This document shows, in pieces, positions 1-8,298 of a DNA stretch of 64,000 bases. The notes beneath the pieces are model-generated. The model made no database searches. It worked only from the letters and a program-made list of their open reading frames with translations, and was not told the DNA's origin. How positions within the stretch are numbered: position 1 is the stretch's first letter; each line of letters begins with the position of its first letter. The position numbers and the translations under genes were made by a program. The stretch covers positions 496,001 to 560,000 of the forward strand of contig NZ_WEGH01000004.1 in assembly GCF_009604375.1 (NCBI RefSeq), read 5' to 3'. The DNA is from Actinomadura macrotermitis. Lineage in GTDB: Bacteria; Actinomycetota; Actinomycetes; Streptosporangiales; Streptosporangiaceae.

Positions 1-101
1 GAGGGCAGGAAATGGCGGCGGGCGAAGTGCGACTTGCCCGCCCCGGACACGCCGACCAGCACGATCAGCCCCCGTGCGGGGATCTTCAGTGTGCGGCTCA
101 T
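1..101 (-). CDS. pnkp: Polynucleotide kinase-phosphatase Pnkp, N-terminal fragment
   Basis: Only the first 33 or so codons lie in the window; the gene runs off the left edge. The visible peptide starts MSRTLKIPARGLIVLVGV and continues into GVSGAGKS, a P-loop matching the N-terminal kinase domain of bacterial Pnkp, which phosphorylates 5'-OH RNA ends. Its ATG overlaps the stop codon of the upstream hen1 gene (ATGA), so the two are translationally coupled. Pnkp and Hen1 form the known bacterial RNA repair pair, in which Pnkp heals and ligates cleaved RNA and Hen1 methylates the end. The phosphatase and ligase domains cannot be seen here. Confidence 0.8.
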   Translation of the reverse strand, partial: MSRTLKIPARGLIVLVGVSGAGKSHFARRHFLP

Positions 102-1474
102 CGGGTGAACACCCCCAGTTGCGTCGGGGCGCCGACCTCGGGGTCGTCGTCGCCGACGGGCAGATGGCGGACCTGGTAGCCGTGCGCGGCGCAGACCCGG
201 TCGGCCCACGCGCGGAACTGCGCGCGGGTCCATTCGAAACGGTGGTCGGGGTGGCGCAGCGCGCCGGGCGCGAGGCCCTCGTAGCGGACGTTGTGCTCGG
301 CGTTGGGGGTCGTCACCACGACCACGCGGGGCCGGGCGGCGCCGAACACCACGCGCTCGACGGCCTCCAGCCGCGGCGGGTCGATGTGCTCGACGACCTC
401 CATCAGCACGGCCGCGTCGTGGCCCTCGAACCGGGCGTCGGCGTAGGTGAGCGCGCCCTGGAACACCTCGCGGACGGCCGCGTCGTCGCGCGTCCGGCGG
501 CGCGCGATCTCCACCGCGCGGTAGGAGACGTCGGCGCCGCGGACCTCGGGGAACGCGCCGTCGCGGGCGAGCCGGGTCAGCAGCCGGCCCTGGCCGCAGC
601 CGAGGTCGAGCACGCTGCGGGCGCCCTCGGCGCGCAGCGCCTCCAGCACGGCCTGGGCGCGGCGCTCGGCGAGCGGCACCGCGGGCTCGTCGGCGTGCTC
701 CTCGATCTCGGGCTGCGACAGCGCCTCCTCGGGCGCCTGGTCGGCGTCGGCGAGCCGGCCGAGCGCGGCGCGCACCAGCGCGTGCCGGCCGGGCAGGTAG
801 CGGCGGGTGATCGCGGCGCGCTCGGGGTGCGCGGCGAGCCAGCCCTCCCCGGCGCGCAGCAGCTTGTCGACCTCGTCGGGCGCGAGCCAGTAGTGCTTGG
901 ACTCGTCCAGGGCGGGCAGCAGCACGTACAGCTGGTTGAGGGCGTCGGCGAGGCGGGCGGTCCCGGTGAGGGTGAGCGTGACGTGGCGGGAGTCGCCCCA
1001 GGCGGGGAACGCCTCGTCCAGCGGCACCGGCGCGGCGTCGACCCGCCAGCCGAGCGGCCCGAAGAACCGCTCGGCCTGGCGCGGGCCGCCGCGGGACGGC
1101 AGTGCAGGCAGCGTGATCTCCAGCGGGATCGGCGTGGCGGCCAGTTCGGAGCGCGCGTCGCAGCGGCCGCGCATCGCGGTCCGGAAGACCGCCGCCATCG
1201 CCGAGGCGAGCAGGGACGACGCCGCGTAGGGGCGGTCGTTGACGTACTGGCCGAGGGAGAAGTCCGGGCTGTTCTTCCCGCGCGTGCGCACGAGCCGGAC
1301 GGGGTCGACGTCCAGCAGCAGCGCCGCCGTGCAGCGGTCGGGGCCCGCCTCGGGGTAGAAGACGTGCGCGGTGCCGAACGCCTGGTCGAAACGCTGCACC
1401 TTGCCGGGGTGCTTGTGCAGCAGAAAGCCCAGGTCGTCGGCAGGCGCCCGGGTGGTGGTGAGAGTCAGAAGCAC
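98..1474 (-). CDS. hen1: 3'-terminal RNA ribose 2'-O-methyltransferase Hen1
   Basis: This 458-residue protein has the usual length of bacterial Hen1. The N-terminal half (start LLTLTTTRAPADDLGFLLHK) is the Hen1-specific domain. The C-terminal half is a SAM methyltransferase with the SAM loop LDLGCGQGRLL, the metal-site motif EVVEHI and a downstream DHRFEW histidine, the Glu/Glu/His/His set that holds the catalytic metal in this family. It 2'-O-methylates the 3' end at an RNA break before Pnkp ligation, which protects the repaired RNA from being cut again at the same site. The GTG at 1474 is chosen because the family starts right before LLTLTTT; the open frame extends far upstream but without family similarity. 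It overlaps pnkp by 4 bp. Confidence 0.9.
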   Translation of the reverse strand: MLLTLTTTRAPADDLGFLLHKHPGKVQRFDQAFGTAHVFYPEAGPDRCTAALLLDVDPVRLVRTRGKNSPDFSLGQYVNDRPYAASSLLASAMAAVFRTAMRGRCDARSELAATPIPLEITLPALPSRGGPRQAERFFGPLGWRVDAAPVPLDEAFPAWGDSRHVTLTLTGTARLADALNQLYVLLPALDESKHYWLAPDEVDKLLRAGEGWLAAHPERAAITRRYLPGRHALVRAALGRLADADQAPEEALSQPEIEEHADEPAVPLAERRAQAVLEALRAEGARSVLDLGCGQGRLLTRLARDGAFPEVRGADVSYRAVEIARRRTRDDAAVREVFQGALTYADARFEGHDAAVLMEVVEHIDPPRLEAVERVVFGAARPRVVVVTTPNAEHNVRYEGLAPGALRHPDHRFEWTRAQFRAWADRVCAAHGYQVRHLPVGDDDPEVGAPTQLGVFTR

Positions 1475-1530
1475 CCTGCGAGTCTGGTCGACCCCGCCCG
1501 GGAACGGCCACCGTATTTCGGGGCAGAACG

Positions 1531-2526
1531 TCAGGGAACGCGCGGCCCGCTGATGAAGCGGCCCCGGTTGTCGTAGGGCCAGCCGTTGACCCGGCAGCCC
1601 TTCAACCCGAAGATCTGCTGCTGCATGACCGGCGCGAGCCGGCCCTTCCCGGCGCAGGTCATGTGGCCGAAGCCGAGCCGGTGCCCGACCTCGTGGTTGA
1701 TCACCAGCGCATGGTAGTGGTCGGGCTGCCCCCTGTAGAAGGTGGTGAGCAGCAGCCAGCGGCGCAGGTTCACCACGACCTGCTTGCCGGCGCTGCAGTT
1801 CACCTTGCCCTCGGTGTCCATGCCGGCCGCCGCGCACAGCTTGTCGGTGGTGTCCGGCGAGGCGAGCCGGACCACGAAGTCGTAGGGGCCCGAGTCGACG
1901 CGCCGGAACGACCACCTGCCGCCGGCCGTCCAGCCGCGCCGGTCGGCCAGGATGGTGTCGACCTTGCCGGCGAAGGTGGCGGTGCGCTGCTTCAGGCCGC
2001 CCTCGACCTCGACCATGTAGCGCAGCACCTTGCCGTGCCCGAACGTCCGCCGGGTCGTGACGGGGGCGCGGGTGAAGCGGCCGGTGCCGTGCGCGGGGAT
2101 GTAGACCGGGACCCGCGGCTTCACCACCGGCGGCTCGGACGGGATCGAGTCGATCGGGGCGGACCGGCTCGCCTTCGCCTCGGGCGCCGGCGCGGGCGGC
2201 AGGATGCCGCCGTCCAGATTGCTGCTCAGCACCCCGTAGGCGACCGCGCCGCCGATGCCGAGCCCGCCGACCAGCACCAGCGAGCCGATCGCGAACGTCA
2301 GGTGCCGGGCGCGGGAGCGGCGGGCGCCGGCGAACGCGCGGTCCAGGTCGCCGCCGATGCCGTGCTCGGCGTCCACCGCGAACGGGTCGGCACGCGGCCC
2401 CGCGGGCTCGGCCGGGCCGGGCCCGTAGGGGTCCGGCCCCGGCGGGACCGTGCCGCCCGGCGGGGGCGCGCCGCGCCGGTGCGGGGGGTTCCGGCGGCGG
2501 CCCGGGCGTGAACGTGGAGGCTGCAT
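1531..2526 (-). CDS. DUF3152 membrane-anchored metallopeptidase-like protein
   Basis: A 331-residue protein. It has a Pro/Arg-rich cytoplasmic tail of about 80 residues, one membrane segment (HLTFAIGSLVLVGGLGIGGA) and an extracytoplasmic DUF3152 domain. Near the C-terminus it carries NHEVGHRLGFGH, an HExxHxxGxxH zinc-binding signature of the metzincin type, and several cysteines likely to form disulfides. A zinc peptidase role is inferred from the motif; I know of no confirmed substrate for DUF3152. The start is set at ATG 2526 (MQPPRSRPG); an in-frame start 14 codons upstream is less likely. It faces away from the PARG gene, and about 120 bp of promoter space separates the two. Confidence 0.75.
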   Translation of the reverse strand: MQPPRSRPGRRRNPPHRRGAPPPGGTVPPGPDPYGPGPAEPAGPRADPFAVDAEHGIGGDLDRAFAGARRSRARHLTFAIGSLVLVGGLGIGGAVAYGVLSSNLDGGILPPAPAPEAKASRSAPIDSIPSEPPVVKPRVPVYIPAHGTGRFTRAPVTTRRTFGHGKVLRYMVEVEGGLKQRTATFAGKVDTILADRRGWTAGGRWSFRRVDSGPYDFVVRLASPDTTDKLCAAAGMDTEGKVNCSAGKQVVVNLRRWLLLTTFYRGQPDHYHALVINHEVGHRLGFGHMTCAGKGRLAPVMQQQIFGLKGCRVNGWPYDNRGRFISGPRVP

Positions 2527-2647
2527 CGCGCAGCACAGCATGCCAGAAACCCCACTCCCTATGATCAATTCCCCAGATACTGGCTTTTAGTGGACTGGCG
2601 TTAATCGGTGGCGCCGGGTGGGGCGAGCGGTCACAATCTGTGGCGAT

Positions 2648-3484
2648 ATGAACAAGAGCAAACGCATGACCACCGCCCGCGAGACCGTCGACATCCTCGA
2701 CCACGGCGCCTACCGCGCCCCCTCCGGGCGGACCGTCGAGATCGCCGGGCGGCTGGCCGCCGCGGTGCGCGGGACCGTCCTGCACCGGCCCGCCGAACTG
2801 GACGCCCTGCTGGCCGCGCTCCCGCCGGCCCCGCCCGGCGCCGCGACCCGCGTCGAGGTGACCGGGGAGACGACGCTGCAGGCCGCGCGGCGTCTCGGCG
2901 CGGACGGCACGGTGCCGCTCGCCCTCAACTTCGCCTCCGCCAAGAACCCCGGCGGCGGCTTCCTGAACGGCGCGCTCTCCCAGGAGGAGGACCTCGCGCG
3001 GTCCTCCGGGCTGTACCCGACGCTGCTGGCCGCGCGCGAGTACTACGACTTCCACCGCGCGCAGGGCGACCTGCTCTACAGCGACCACATGGTCTACTCC
3101 CCGGCAGTCCCGGTGCTGCGCGCCGATGACGGAGCGTTGCTGGAGGAGCCCTACGACGTGGCGTTCCTCACCTCGGCCGCGCCCAACCGCGGCGCGATCC
3201 GCGACCCGCGGGTCGCCGCGCGCATCCCGGCGGCGCTGCGGCTGCGCGCCCGCAAGGTGCTGGCGGCCGCGCTCGCGCACGGGCACGGGCGGCTGGTGCT
3301 GGGCGCCTGGGGCTGCGGGGTCTTCCGCAACGACCCGGCCGAGGTCGCCGGGGTCTTCGCGGACGCGCTGCGTCCCGGCGGGGAGTTCGCCGGGCGGTTC
3401 GAGCAGGTGACGTTCGCGGTGTGGGACAGCGCGCAGGGCGCCCCCCGCCAGGCCGCCTTCGAGCGCGTCTTCGCCTCGTTCTAG
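2648..3484 (+). CDS. Bacterial-type poly(ADP-ribose) glycohydrolase (TIGR02452 family)
   Basis: About 278 residues. It contains the PARG signature PGGGFLNGALSQEE (GGG followed by QEE), in which the second glutamate is catalytic, and NFASAKNPGGG just before it. The C-terminal part (LVLGAWGCGVFRNDP) is typical of the macrodomain fold. The enzyme should cleave poly(ADP-ribose) or related ADP-ribose conjugates in the cytoplasm. Two in-frame ATG codons (2648 and 2666) are both possible; neither has a strong ribosome binding site. Its position beside the RNA repair genes may be coincidence. It runs convergently into the TetR gene with 10 bp between the stops. Confidence 0.85.
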   Translation: MNKSKRMTTARETVDILDHGAYRAPSGRTVEIAGRLAAAVRGTVLHRPAELDALLAALPPAPPGAATRVEVTGETTLQAARRLGADGTVPLALNFASAKNPGGGFLNGALSQEEDLARSSGLYPTLLAAREYYDFHRAQGDLLYSDHMVYSPAVPVLRADDGALLEEPYDVAFLTSAAPNRGAIRDPRVAARIPAALRLRARKVLAAALAHGHGRLVLGAWGCGVFRNDPAEVAGVFADALRPGGEFAGRFEQVTFAVWDSAQGAPRQAAFERVFASF

Positions 3485-3494
3485 CCCGCTCCTC

Positions 3495-4256
3495 CTAGAC
3501 CGCCTTCCGGCCCGCGGGGCCGTCCTCCACGTAGGAGGCGATGCCCCGCACCAGGATGTCCAGCCCGAACCCGAACCGCTCGTCGCCCTCCGGCTCGGTG
3601 AGCAGCCGGGCCATCCTGGCGATGTTGGGGTAGCGCTCGGGCGGCAGCGCGTACAGGTACTCGCGCAGCTCGGCGATGTAGCGGTGGAAGTGCGCCCAGG
3701 GGTCCTCCCCCGGCCCCACCTTGGCCGTGTAGACGGTGTCCTCGACCGCGTCGGCGTCGATGAACATGCCGAGGGTGTCGACGGCCAGCGCGGCGACCCG
3801 CTCGGGCACCCCGCCCGCCCGCATCAGCGCGAGCTGGCACTCCACCACCGCCAGCAGGTTCGGGCCGGTCGGGACCGAGCCGAGGGAGACCCGGGCCAGG
3901 TCGCGGTGCGAGGTCCACACCCGCCGGCTCTCGAAGGCCAGCTCCTTGATCTGCTCCTGCCAGCGCGCCGGGTCGGGCTCGGGCAGCGGGATCTCGCCGG
4001 CCGCCCGGTCGAGCATCAGCTCGTGCAGCTCCTCCTTGTTCGCCACGTGCGCGTACAGCGACGCCGGGCCGGTCGCCAGCTCCTGCGCGACGCGGCGCAT
4101 GGTGACGGCGTCCAGCCCCTCGGCGTCCAGCACCCGCATCGCGGTCGCCACGATCAGCTCCTGGGAGAGGGGCTGCCGCCGCGGCGCGGCCTTGCGCGGC
4201 CTGCGCCCGGGCGGGGTCGGCATCGGGGCGGCGTCGGCGGCGGGGTCGGCGGGCAT
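3495..4256 (-). CDS. TetR/AcrR family regulator
   Basis: A TetR repressor of about 253 residues. The N-terminal helix-turn-helix is visible (MRRVAQELATGPASLYAHVA) and is followed by a ligand-binding domain that resembles the TetR C-terminal family. It is transcribed away from a DHA2 exporter, the usual layout for a drug-responsive repressor and its pump. The intergenic region holds repeated TCGCGATA sites and a set of GAAC-N3-GTTC palindromes. ATG 4256 is preferred over the upstream in-frame start at 4298, because 4298 would place the coding region inside the operator repeats. Confidence 0.85.
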   Translation of the reverse strand: MPADPAADAAPMPTPPGRRPRKAAPRRQPLSQELIVATAMRVLDAEGLDAVTMRRVAQELATGPASLYAHVANKEELHELMLDRAAGEIPLPEPDPARWQEQIKELAFESRRVWTSHRDLARVSLGSVPTGPNLLAVVECQLALMRAGGVPERVAALAVDTLGMFIDADAVEDTVYTAKVGPGEDPWAHFHRYIAELREYLYALPPERYPNIARMARLLTEPEGDERFGFGLDILVRGIASYVEDGPAGRKAV

Positions 4257-4271
4257 GCGGGGCTCCCAAAC

Positions 4272-4305
4272 TCGCGATAGGTCTTGACTTCCCGGCATCG
4301 CGATA
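4272..4305. promoter_or_regulatory. Twin TCGCGATA sites upstream of the TetR gene
   Basis: TCGCGATA occurs at 4272-4279 and again at 4298-4305, a repeat distance of 26 bp; each contains the palindrome TCGCGA. They sit just upstream of the TetR start and are well placed for autoregulation. The binding protein is inferred. Confidence 0.45.
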
Positions 4306-4364
4306 TATCTTCTCTATTGGCGAGAGAGTACCTCCCTCTCCCGTCTCGGTCACGAACATCGTAC

Positions 4365-4419
4365 TTGACACGAACAGCGTTCGGTCTTAAAACAGTGTTC
4401 GTAAAGTACGAACACTGTT
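4365..4419 (+). promoter_or_regulatory. Promoter and operators of the DHA2 exporter gene
   Basis: TTGACA (4365-4370) and TAAAAC (4388-4393) are separated by 17 bp, a good vegetative promoter. The spacer contains CGAACAGCGTTCG (4371-4383), a GAAC-N3-GTTC palindrome. Downstream lies a perfect 13-bp inverted repeat, AACAGTGTTCGTA at 4391-4403 and its complement at 4407-4419 with a 3-bp centre; its right arm begins a second GAAC-N3-GTTC site. A repressor bound here would block RNA polymerase, most simply the adjacent TetR protein. Confidence 0.7.
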
Positions 4420-4443
4420 CTTCCAGTTATCGGGAGCCCCCCC

Positions 4444-6180
4444 ATGGACCAGTCCTCCGCAACCGCTCCACCCGGGTCCGCCGTGCCCGGGACCCTCTAC
4501 CGATGGCGCTGGGCCGCGCTGCTGGTGATCCTGCTCGGCGAGATCATGGACCTGCTCGACTCGCTGATCACCACCATCGCCTCGCCCACCATCCGCGCCG
4601 AGCTCGGCGGGTCGGCCAGCACCATCCAGTGGCTGGCGGCCGGCTACACCCTCGCCATGGCGATCGGGCTGATCACCGGCGGCCGGCTCGGCGACCTGTA
4701 CGGCCGCAAGCGGATGTTCCTGCTCGGCGCGGCCGGGTTCACCGCCGGCTCGCTGCTGTGCGGCGTGGCCGGCTCGCCCGGCATGCTGATCGGCGCCCGG
4801 GTGGTGCAGGGCCTGTTCGGCGCGCTGATGCTGCCGCAGGGCATCGGCATGATCAAGCAGATGTTCCCGCCGAAGGAGATGGGCGCCGCGTTCGGGCTGT
4901 TCGGCCCGCTCATGGGCCTGTCCTCGGTCGGCGGCCCGGTGCTGGCCGGCTGGCTGGTGGACGCCGACCTGTTCGGCACCGGCTGGCGGATGATCTTCCT
5001 GATCAACCTGCCGGTCGGCGTCGCCGCCGTCGTCGCCGGGATGTTCTTCCTGCCCGCCGGGCGCTCGGAGCAGACCTCCCGGCTCGACCTGGCCGGCGCC
5101 CTGCTCGCCTCGGTCGGCGCCGCGCTGATCGTCTACCCGCTGGTGCAGGGCCGCGAGCTCGGCTGGCCCGCCTGGACGTTCGCGATGATGGCCGCCTCGG
5201 TCGTGGTGTTCGGGGTGTTCGCCTGGTACCAGCGGCGCAAGCAGCGCGCGGGCGGCGACCCGCTGATCGTGCCGAGCCTGTTCGCCAAGCGCGGCTTCAC
5301 CGGCGGCCTCATCGTCGGCCTGGTGTTCTTCTCCGGCATGACCGGCTTCGCGCTCGCCTTCACCCTCTACCTGCAGATGGGGCTCGGCTACTCGGCGATG
5401 AAGGCCGGCCTGTCCCAGATCCCCTGGTCCGTCGGCATGATCGTCGGGTTCGGGGCGGCGCAGGCGGTGCAGCGCTTCGGCCGGCACGTCATCCACGGCG
5501 GCACCGTCATCATGGCGGGCGGCGTGGTCGGCATCGTGACCACCCTGCAGCTCGGCGGGATCGGCGTCACCCCCTGGCAGCTCACCCCGGCGCTGGTGGT
5601 CACCGGCCTCGGCATGGGGCTGCTGATGGCGCCGTTCTTCGACACCGTGCTCGCCGGCGTCGAGCCGGCCGAGACCGGCTCGGCGGGCGGCACCCTCACC
5701 GCGATCCAGCAGCTCGGCAGCGCGCTCGGCGCGGCGGTGCTCGGCACGATCTTCTTCGGGCTGCTCGGCGGGCACGTCGCCGCCGCCGCGGACGACGGCG
5801 CGGGCGCGCTCAAGTCCCGGCTCGCCGCCGCCTCGGTGCCCGCGCCCGTCCAGGACGAGATCGCGGCGGGCCTGCGGGCCTGCGGCCACGACCGCGCCAC
5901 CGCCAAGGACCCCGGCGCCGTCCCCGCCTCCTGCAAGCGGCTGGAGGGCGCGGTCCGCCAGGCCGCCGCCGCGCAGCCGCAGGCCGCGCCCGCGATCCAG
6001 CAGGCCGTCGGCACCGCCGGCGAGCACGCCGCCAAGGCCGGCTTCAGCGACGCCATGAAGATCACCCTGTGGGTGGTGGTCGGCATGCTCGGCCTCACCT
6101 TCGTGGTCACCTTCCTGCTCCCGATGCACCCGCGCACCGAGGAGGAGGCGGCGGCCGAGGCCGTCCCGGCGGCCGTGTGA
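4444..6180 (+). CDS. DHA2 family MFS multidrug exporter (EmrB/QacA type)
   Basis: A 578-residue transporter with about 14 hydrophobic segments, the size and topology of the DHA2 drug:H+ antiporters. Motif A appears as GGRLGDLYGRKRMF and motif C-like glycines follow. The N-terminus is short and cytoplasmic. A long hydrophilic loop (about residues 440-520) precedes the last membrane segment. It should export cationic or lipophilic drugs driven by the proton gradient. A GGGAG ribosome binding site precedes the ATG. Expression is probably released when the neighbouring TetR binds a ligand. It is a paralogue of the exporter at 36891. Confidence 0.88.
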   Translation: MDQSSATAPPGSAVPGTLYRWRWAALLVILLGEIMDLLDSLITTIASPTIRAELGGSASTIQWLAAGYTLAMAIGLITGGRLGDLYGRKRMFLLGAAGFTAGSLLCGVAGSPGMLIGARVVQGLFGALMLPQGIGMIKQMFPPKEMGAAFGLFGPLMGLSSVGGPVLAGWLVDADLFGTGWRMIFLINLPVGVAAVVAGMFFLPAGRSEQTSRLDLAGALLASVGAALIVYPLVQGRELGWPAWTFAMMAASVVVFGVFAWYQRRKQRAGGDPLIVPSLFAKRGFTGGLIVGLVFFSGMTGFALAFTLYLQMGLGYSAMKAGLSQIPWSVGMIVGFGAAQAVQRFGRHVIHGGTVIMAGGVVGIVTTLQLGGIGVTPWQLTPALVVTGLGMGLLMAPFFDTVLAGVEPAETGSAGGTLTAIQQLGSALGAAVLGTIFFGLLGGHVAAAADDGAGALKSRLAAASVPAPVQDEIAAGLRACGHDRATAKDPGAVPASCKRLEGAVRQAAAAQPQAAPAIQQAVGTAGEHAAKAGFSDAMKITLWVVVGMLGLTFVVTFLLPMHPRTEEEAAAEAVPAAV

Positions 6181-6189
6181 CCCCGCGAA

Positions 6190-6232
6190 CGGCGCGCGGC
6201 GCGTCCCCGGGCCGGGGGCGCGCCGCGCGCCG
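6190..6232. terminator. Long GC hairpin between convergent genes
   Basis: Perfect 14-bp arms (6190-6203 and 6219-6232) enclose a loop that itself can pair (CCCC with GGGG). There is no T-tract. It lies between the stops of two convergent genes and probably ends transcription from both sides. Confidence 0.65.
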
Positions 6233-6238
6233 GCGCGC

Positions 6239-7165
6239 TCAGAGCCGGTCCAGCACCTCGATCGCCAGCAGCTCCAGGTGGTCGAGGTCGTGCAGGTCCA
6301 GCACCTGCAGGTAGAGGCACTCGGCGCCGGCCTCGGCGAACCGCCCGATCTTGTCGCGGATCTCGGCGGGCGTGCCGGCCAGGCCGTTCTCGCGCAGCTC
6401 GCCCACCTCCCGGCCGATCTTCGCCGCCCGCGCGGCGATCTCGTCCTCGTCCCGGCCGCAGCACACCACCTGCGCGGCCGAGTACACCATCGGCTCGGTG
6501 CGCCCGGCCGCCTGGACGGCGTCGCGGACGCGCCCGAACGCGGCGGCGGTCTCGTCCAGCTTGTGGAACGGCACGTTGTACTCGTCGGCGTAGGCGGCGG
6601 CGAGCCGCGGTGTGCGCTTGGCGCCGAACCCGCCGATCAGCACCGGCGGCCCCTCCGGGCGCGTCGGCTTCGGCAGGGCGGGCGAATCGACCAGCTTGTA
6701 GTACTCGCCGTCGTAGGAGAAGGTCTCCCCGAGCGGCGTCCGCCAGAGCCCGGTGATGATCTGCAGCTGCTCCTCCAGCCGCTCGAACCGCTCGTTCAGG
6801 TCCGGGAACGGGATGCCGTAGGCGGCGTGCTCCTGCTCGAACCAGCCGGTGCCGATGCCGAAGTCGACCCGGCCCTGGCTCATCCGGTCGACCTGCGCGA
6901 CGCTGATCGCGAGCGGTCCGGGGTAGCGGAACGTCGCCGCCGTCATCAGCGTGCCGAGCCGGATGCGGCTGGTCTCGCGGGCGATCGCGCCGAGGGTGAC
7001 CCAGGCGTCGGTCGGACCCGGCGTGCCCGGGACGTCCCCCATCTTCAGGTAGTGGTCGGAGCGGAAGAAGGCGTCGAAGCCCAGGTCCTCGGTGGCCTTG
7101 GCGACCGCCAGCAGGGTCTCGAAGGTCGCGCCCTGCTGGGGCTCGGTGAAGATTCGAAGTCGCAT
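6239..7165 (-). CDS. LLM-class F420-dependent oxidoreductase
   Basis: A 308-residue luciferase-like TIM-barrel protein (start MRLRIFTEPQQGATFETLL). The conserved core includes FDAFFRSDHYL, the RIRLGTLMTAATFRYPG strand and the VDFGIGTGWFEQEHAAYGIPF segment typical of F420-dependent members. It should carry out hydride transfer using reduced F420; the substrate is unknown. It stands alone, convergent with the exporter. A second F420-type enzyme (Ddn family) lies at 62.4 kb, which supports F420 use by this organism. Confidence 0.85.
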   Translation of the reverse strand: MRLRIFTEPQQGATFETLLAVAKATEDLGFDAFFRSDHYLKMGDVPGTPGPTDAWVTLGAIARETSRIRLGTLMTAATFRYPGPLAISVAQVDRMSQGRVDFGIGTGWFEQEHAAYGIPFPDLNERFERLEEQLQIITGLWRTPLGETFSYDGEYYKLVDSPALPKPTRPEGPPVLIGGFGAKRTPRLAAAYADEYNVPFHKLDETAAAFGRVRDAVQAAGRTEPMVYSAAQVVCCGRDEDEIAARAAKIGREVGELRENGLAGTPAEIRDKIGRFAEAGAECLYLQVLDLHDLDHLELLAIEVLDRL

Positions 7166-7249
7166 GGTCCCATCCTGGTACGGCCGCCTTCGGGCCCGCG
7201 CCCGGGGGTTCGGCTGCGATCGAGCGGGCAGAAGGGGTTGAATCCAAAG

Positions 7250-7261
7250 GGATCACCTCCT
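7250..7261 (+). other. Leader sequence identical to the 16S rRNA 3' end
   Basis: GGATCACCTCCT reads like the conserved 3' terminus of 16S rRNA, including the anti-Shine-Dalgarno CCTCC. It lies 17 bases before the ATG of the DUF1906 gene. Its CTCC can pair with GGAG in that gene's own GGGAG site at about 7268-7272, so it may sequester the ribosome binding site. It could also be chance. No other rRNA sequence surrounds it. Confidence 0.3.
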
Positions 7262-7278
7262 ACCCCCGGGAGCCCGGC

Positions 7279-8298
7279 ATGGCCGTTTTCGGCGTGGACT
7301 ACGCGTGGGGGCGGCCCGGAGCGGCCGCGCTCAAGCGCAGCGGCGTCAGGTTCGCCTGCCGCTACCTGTCCCACGACACCGGCGGCAAGAACCTGACCCG
7401 CGCCGAGGCCGCCGAGCTGTCGGCCGCCGGCATCTGGCTCGTCGTGGTGTGGGAGAGCACCGCCTCGCGCGCCCTGTCGGGCCGCGCGGGCGGCGCCGCC
7501 GACGCCCGGGAGGCGGCCCGCCAGGCGGCCGCCTGCGGCATGCCGGCCGACCGCCCGATCTACTTCGCCGTCGACTTCGACGCCACCGCCGGGCAGCAGG
7601 CCGCGATCAACGCCTACCTGGACGGCGCCGCGAGCGTCCTCGGCCGCCGCCGCGTCGGCCTGTACGCCGGCCTCGGCCCGGTCCGGCGCGCCTTCGACGC
7701 CGGGAAGATCACCTACGGCTGGCAGACCTACGCCTGGTCCGGCGGCCGCTGGGACGGGCGCGCGCAGCTCCAGCAGTACTCCAACGACCACACCGTCAAC
7801 GGGGTGGACGTCGACTACGACCGCGCCGTCGCCGCCGACTACGGCCAGTGGCGCGTCGGCGTCTCCCCCCAGGAGGACGACATGCCCGACTACGTCTCGG
7901 TGGGCACCACCACCGCGCAGCCGCTCCCGCCCGGCGCCTGGACCACCGTGGTCTGGGACGCCGAGTACTCCGACGCCGGGCGCCAGCACGCCGACAAGGG
8001 CGGCCCCGGCGTGCTGAACGGCCCCGCCCGCTACTCCCTGACGGCCGCGGTGCGGATCGTCGGCGTCCCGGCCGGCACCCGCATCCAGGCCCGCGCGATC
8101 GAGGCGGACGCGGGCGGCTTCGAGGCCGGGGCCGTCCAGGACTTCACCTCGGCCGGCGAGGAGACCAACCTGCTGTACGGGATCTCGGCCGACTCGGTGG
8201 CCAAGGACCGCTCGGTGCGCTTCCAGGTCCTCCAGCACGGCGCGCAGGCCGCCGCCATCGGCGGCGGCAGCGCCAAGCTGCTCTACTGGAGGGGCTGA
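7279..8298 (+). CDS. DUF1906 (Rv2525c-like glycoside-hydrolase fold) protein
   Basis: A 339-residue protein. Residues 1-200 form the DUF1906 domain, a TIM-barrel related to glycoside hydrolases (start MAVFGVDYAWGRP; IYFAVDFDATAGQQ; QLQQYSNDHTVNGVDVDYDR). Residues 210-339 form a beta-rich C-terminal domain often paired with it in actinomycetes, which I cannot name. There is no signal peptide, although the M. tuberculosis homologue Rv2525c is exported by Tat. Cell-wall sugar cleavage or binding is the general expectation for the family; activity is unproven. GGGAG precedes the ATG. Its end overlaps the small membrane protein gene on the other strand by 16 bp. Confidence 0.75.
   Translation: MAVFGVDYAWGRPGAAALKRSGVRFACRYLSHDTGGKNLTRAEAAELSAAGIWLVVVWESTASRALSGRAGGAADAREAARQAAACGMPADRPIYFAVDFDATAGQQAAINAYLDGAASVLGRRRVGLYAGLGPVRRAFDAGKITYGWQTYAWSGGRWDGRAQLQQYSNDHTVNGVDVDYDRAVAADYGQWRVGVSPQEDDMPDYVSVGTTTAQPLPPGAWTTVVWDAEYSDAGRQHADKGGPGVLNGPARYSLTAAVRIVGVPAGTRIQARAIEADAGGFEAGAVQDFTSAGEETNLLYGISADSVAKDRSVRFQVLQHGAQAAAIGGGSAKLLYWRG

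Noticed and set aside
74..1576. Long open frame of 500 codons on the plus strand opposite hen1
   Set aside because: It is the antisense shadow of a well-supported Hen1 gene, rich in Arg, Gly and Ala, with no domain.
4387..6129. 580-codon frame antisense to the DHA2 exporter
   Set aside because: His/Glu/Asp-rich composition typical of the frame opposite a GC-rich membrane protein gene.
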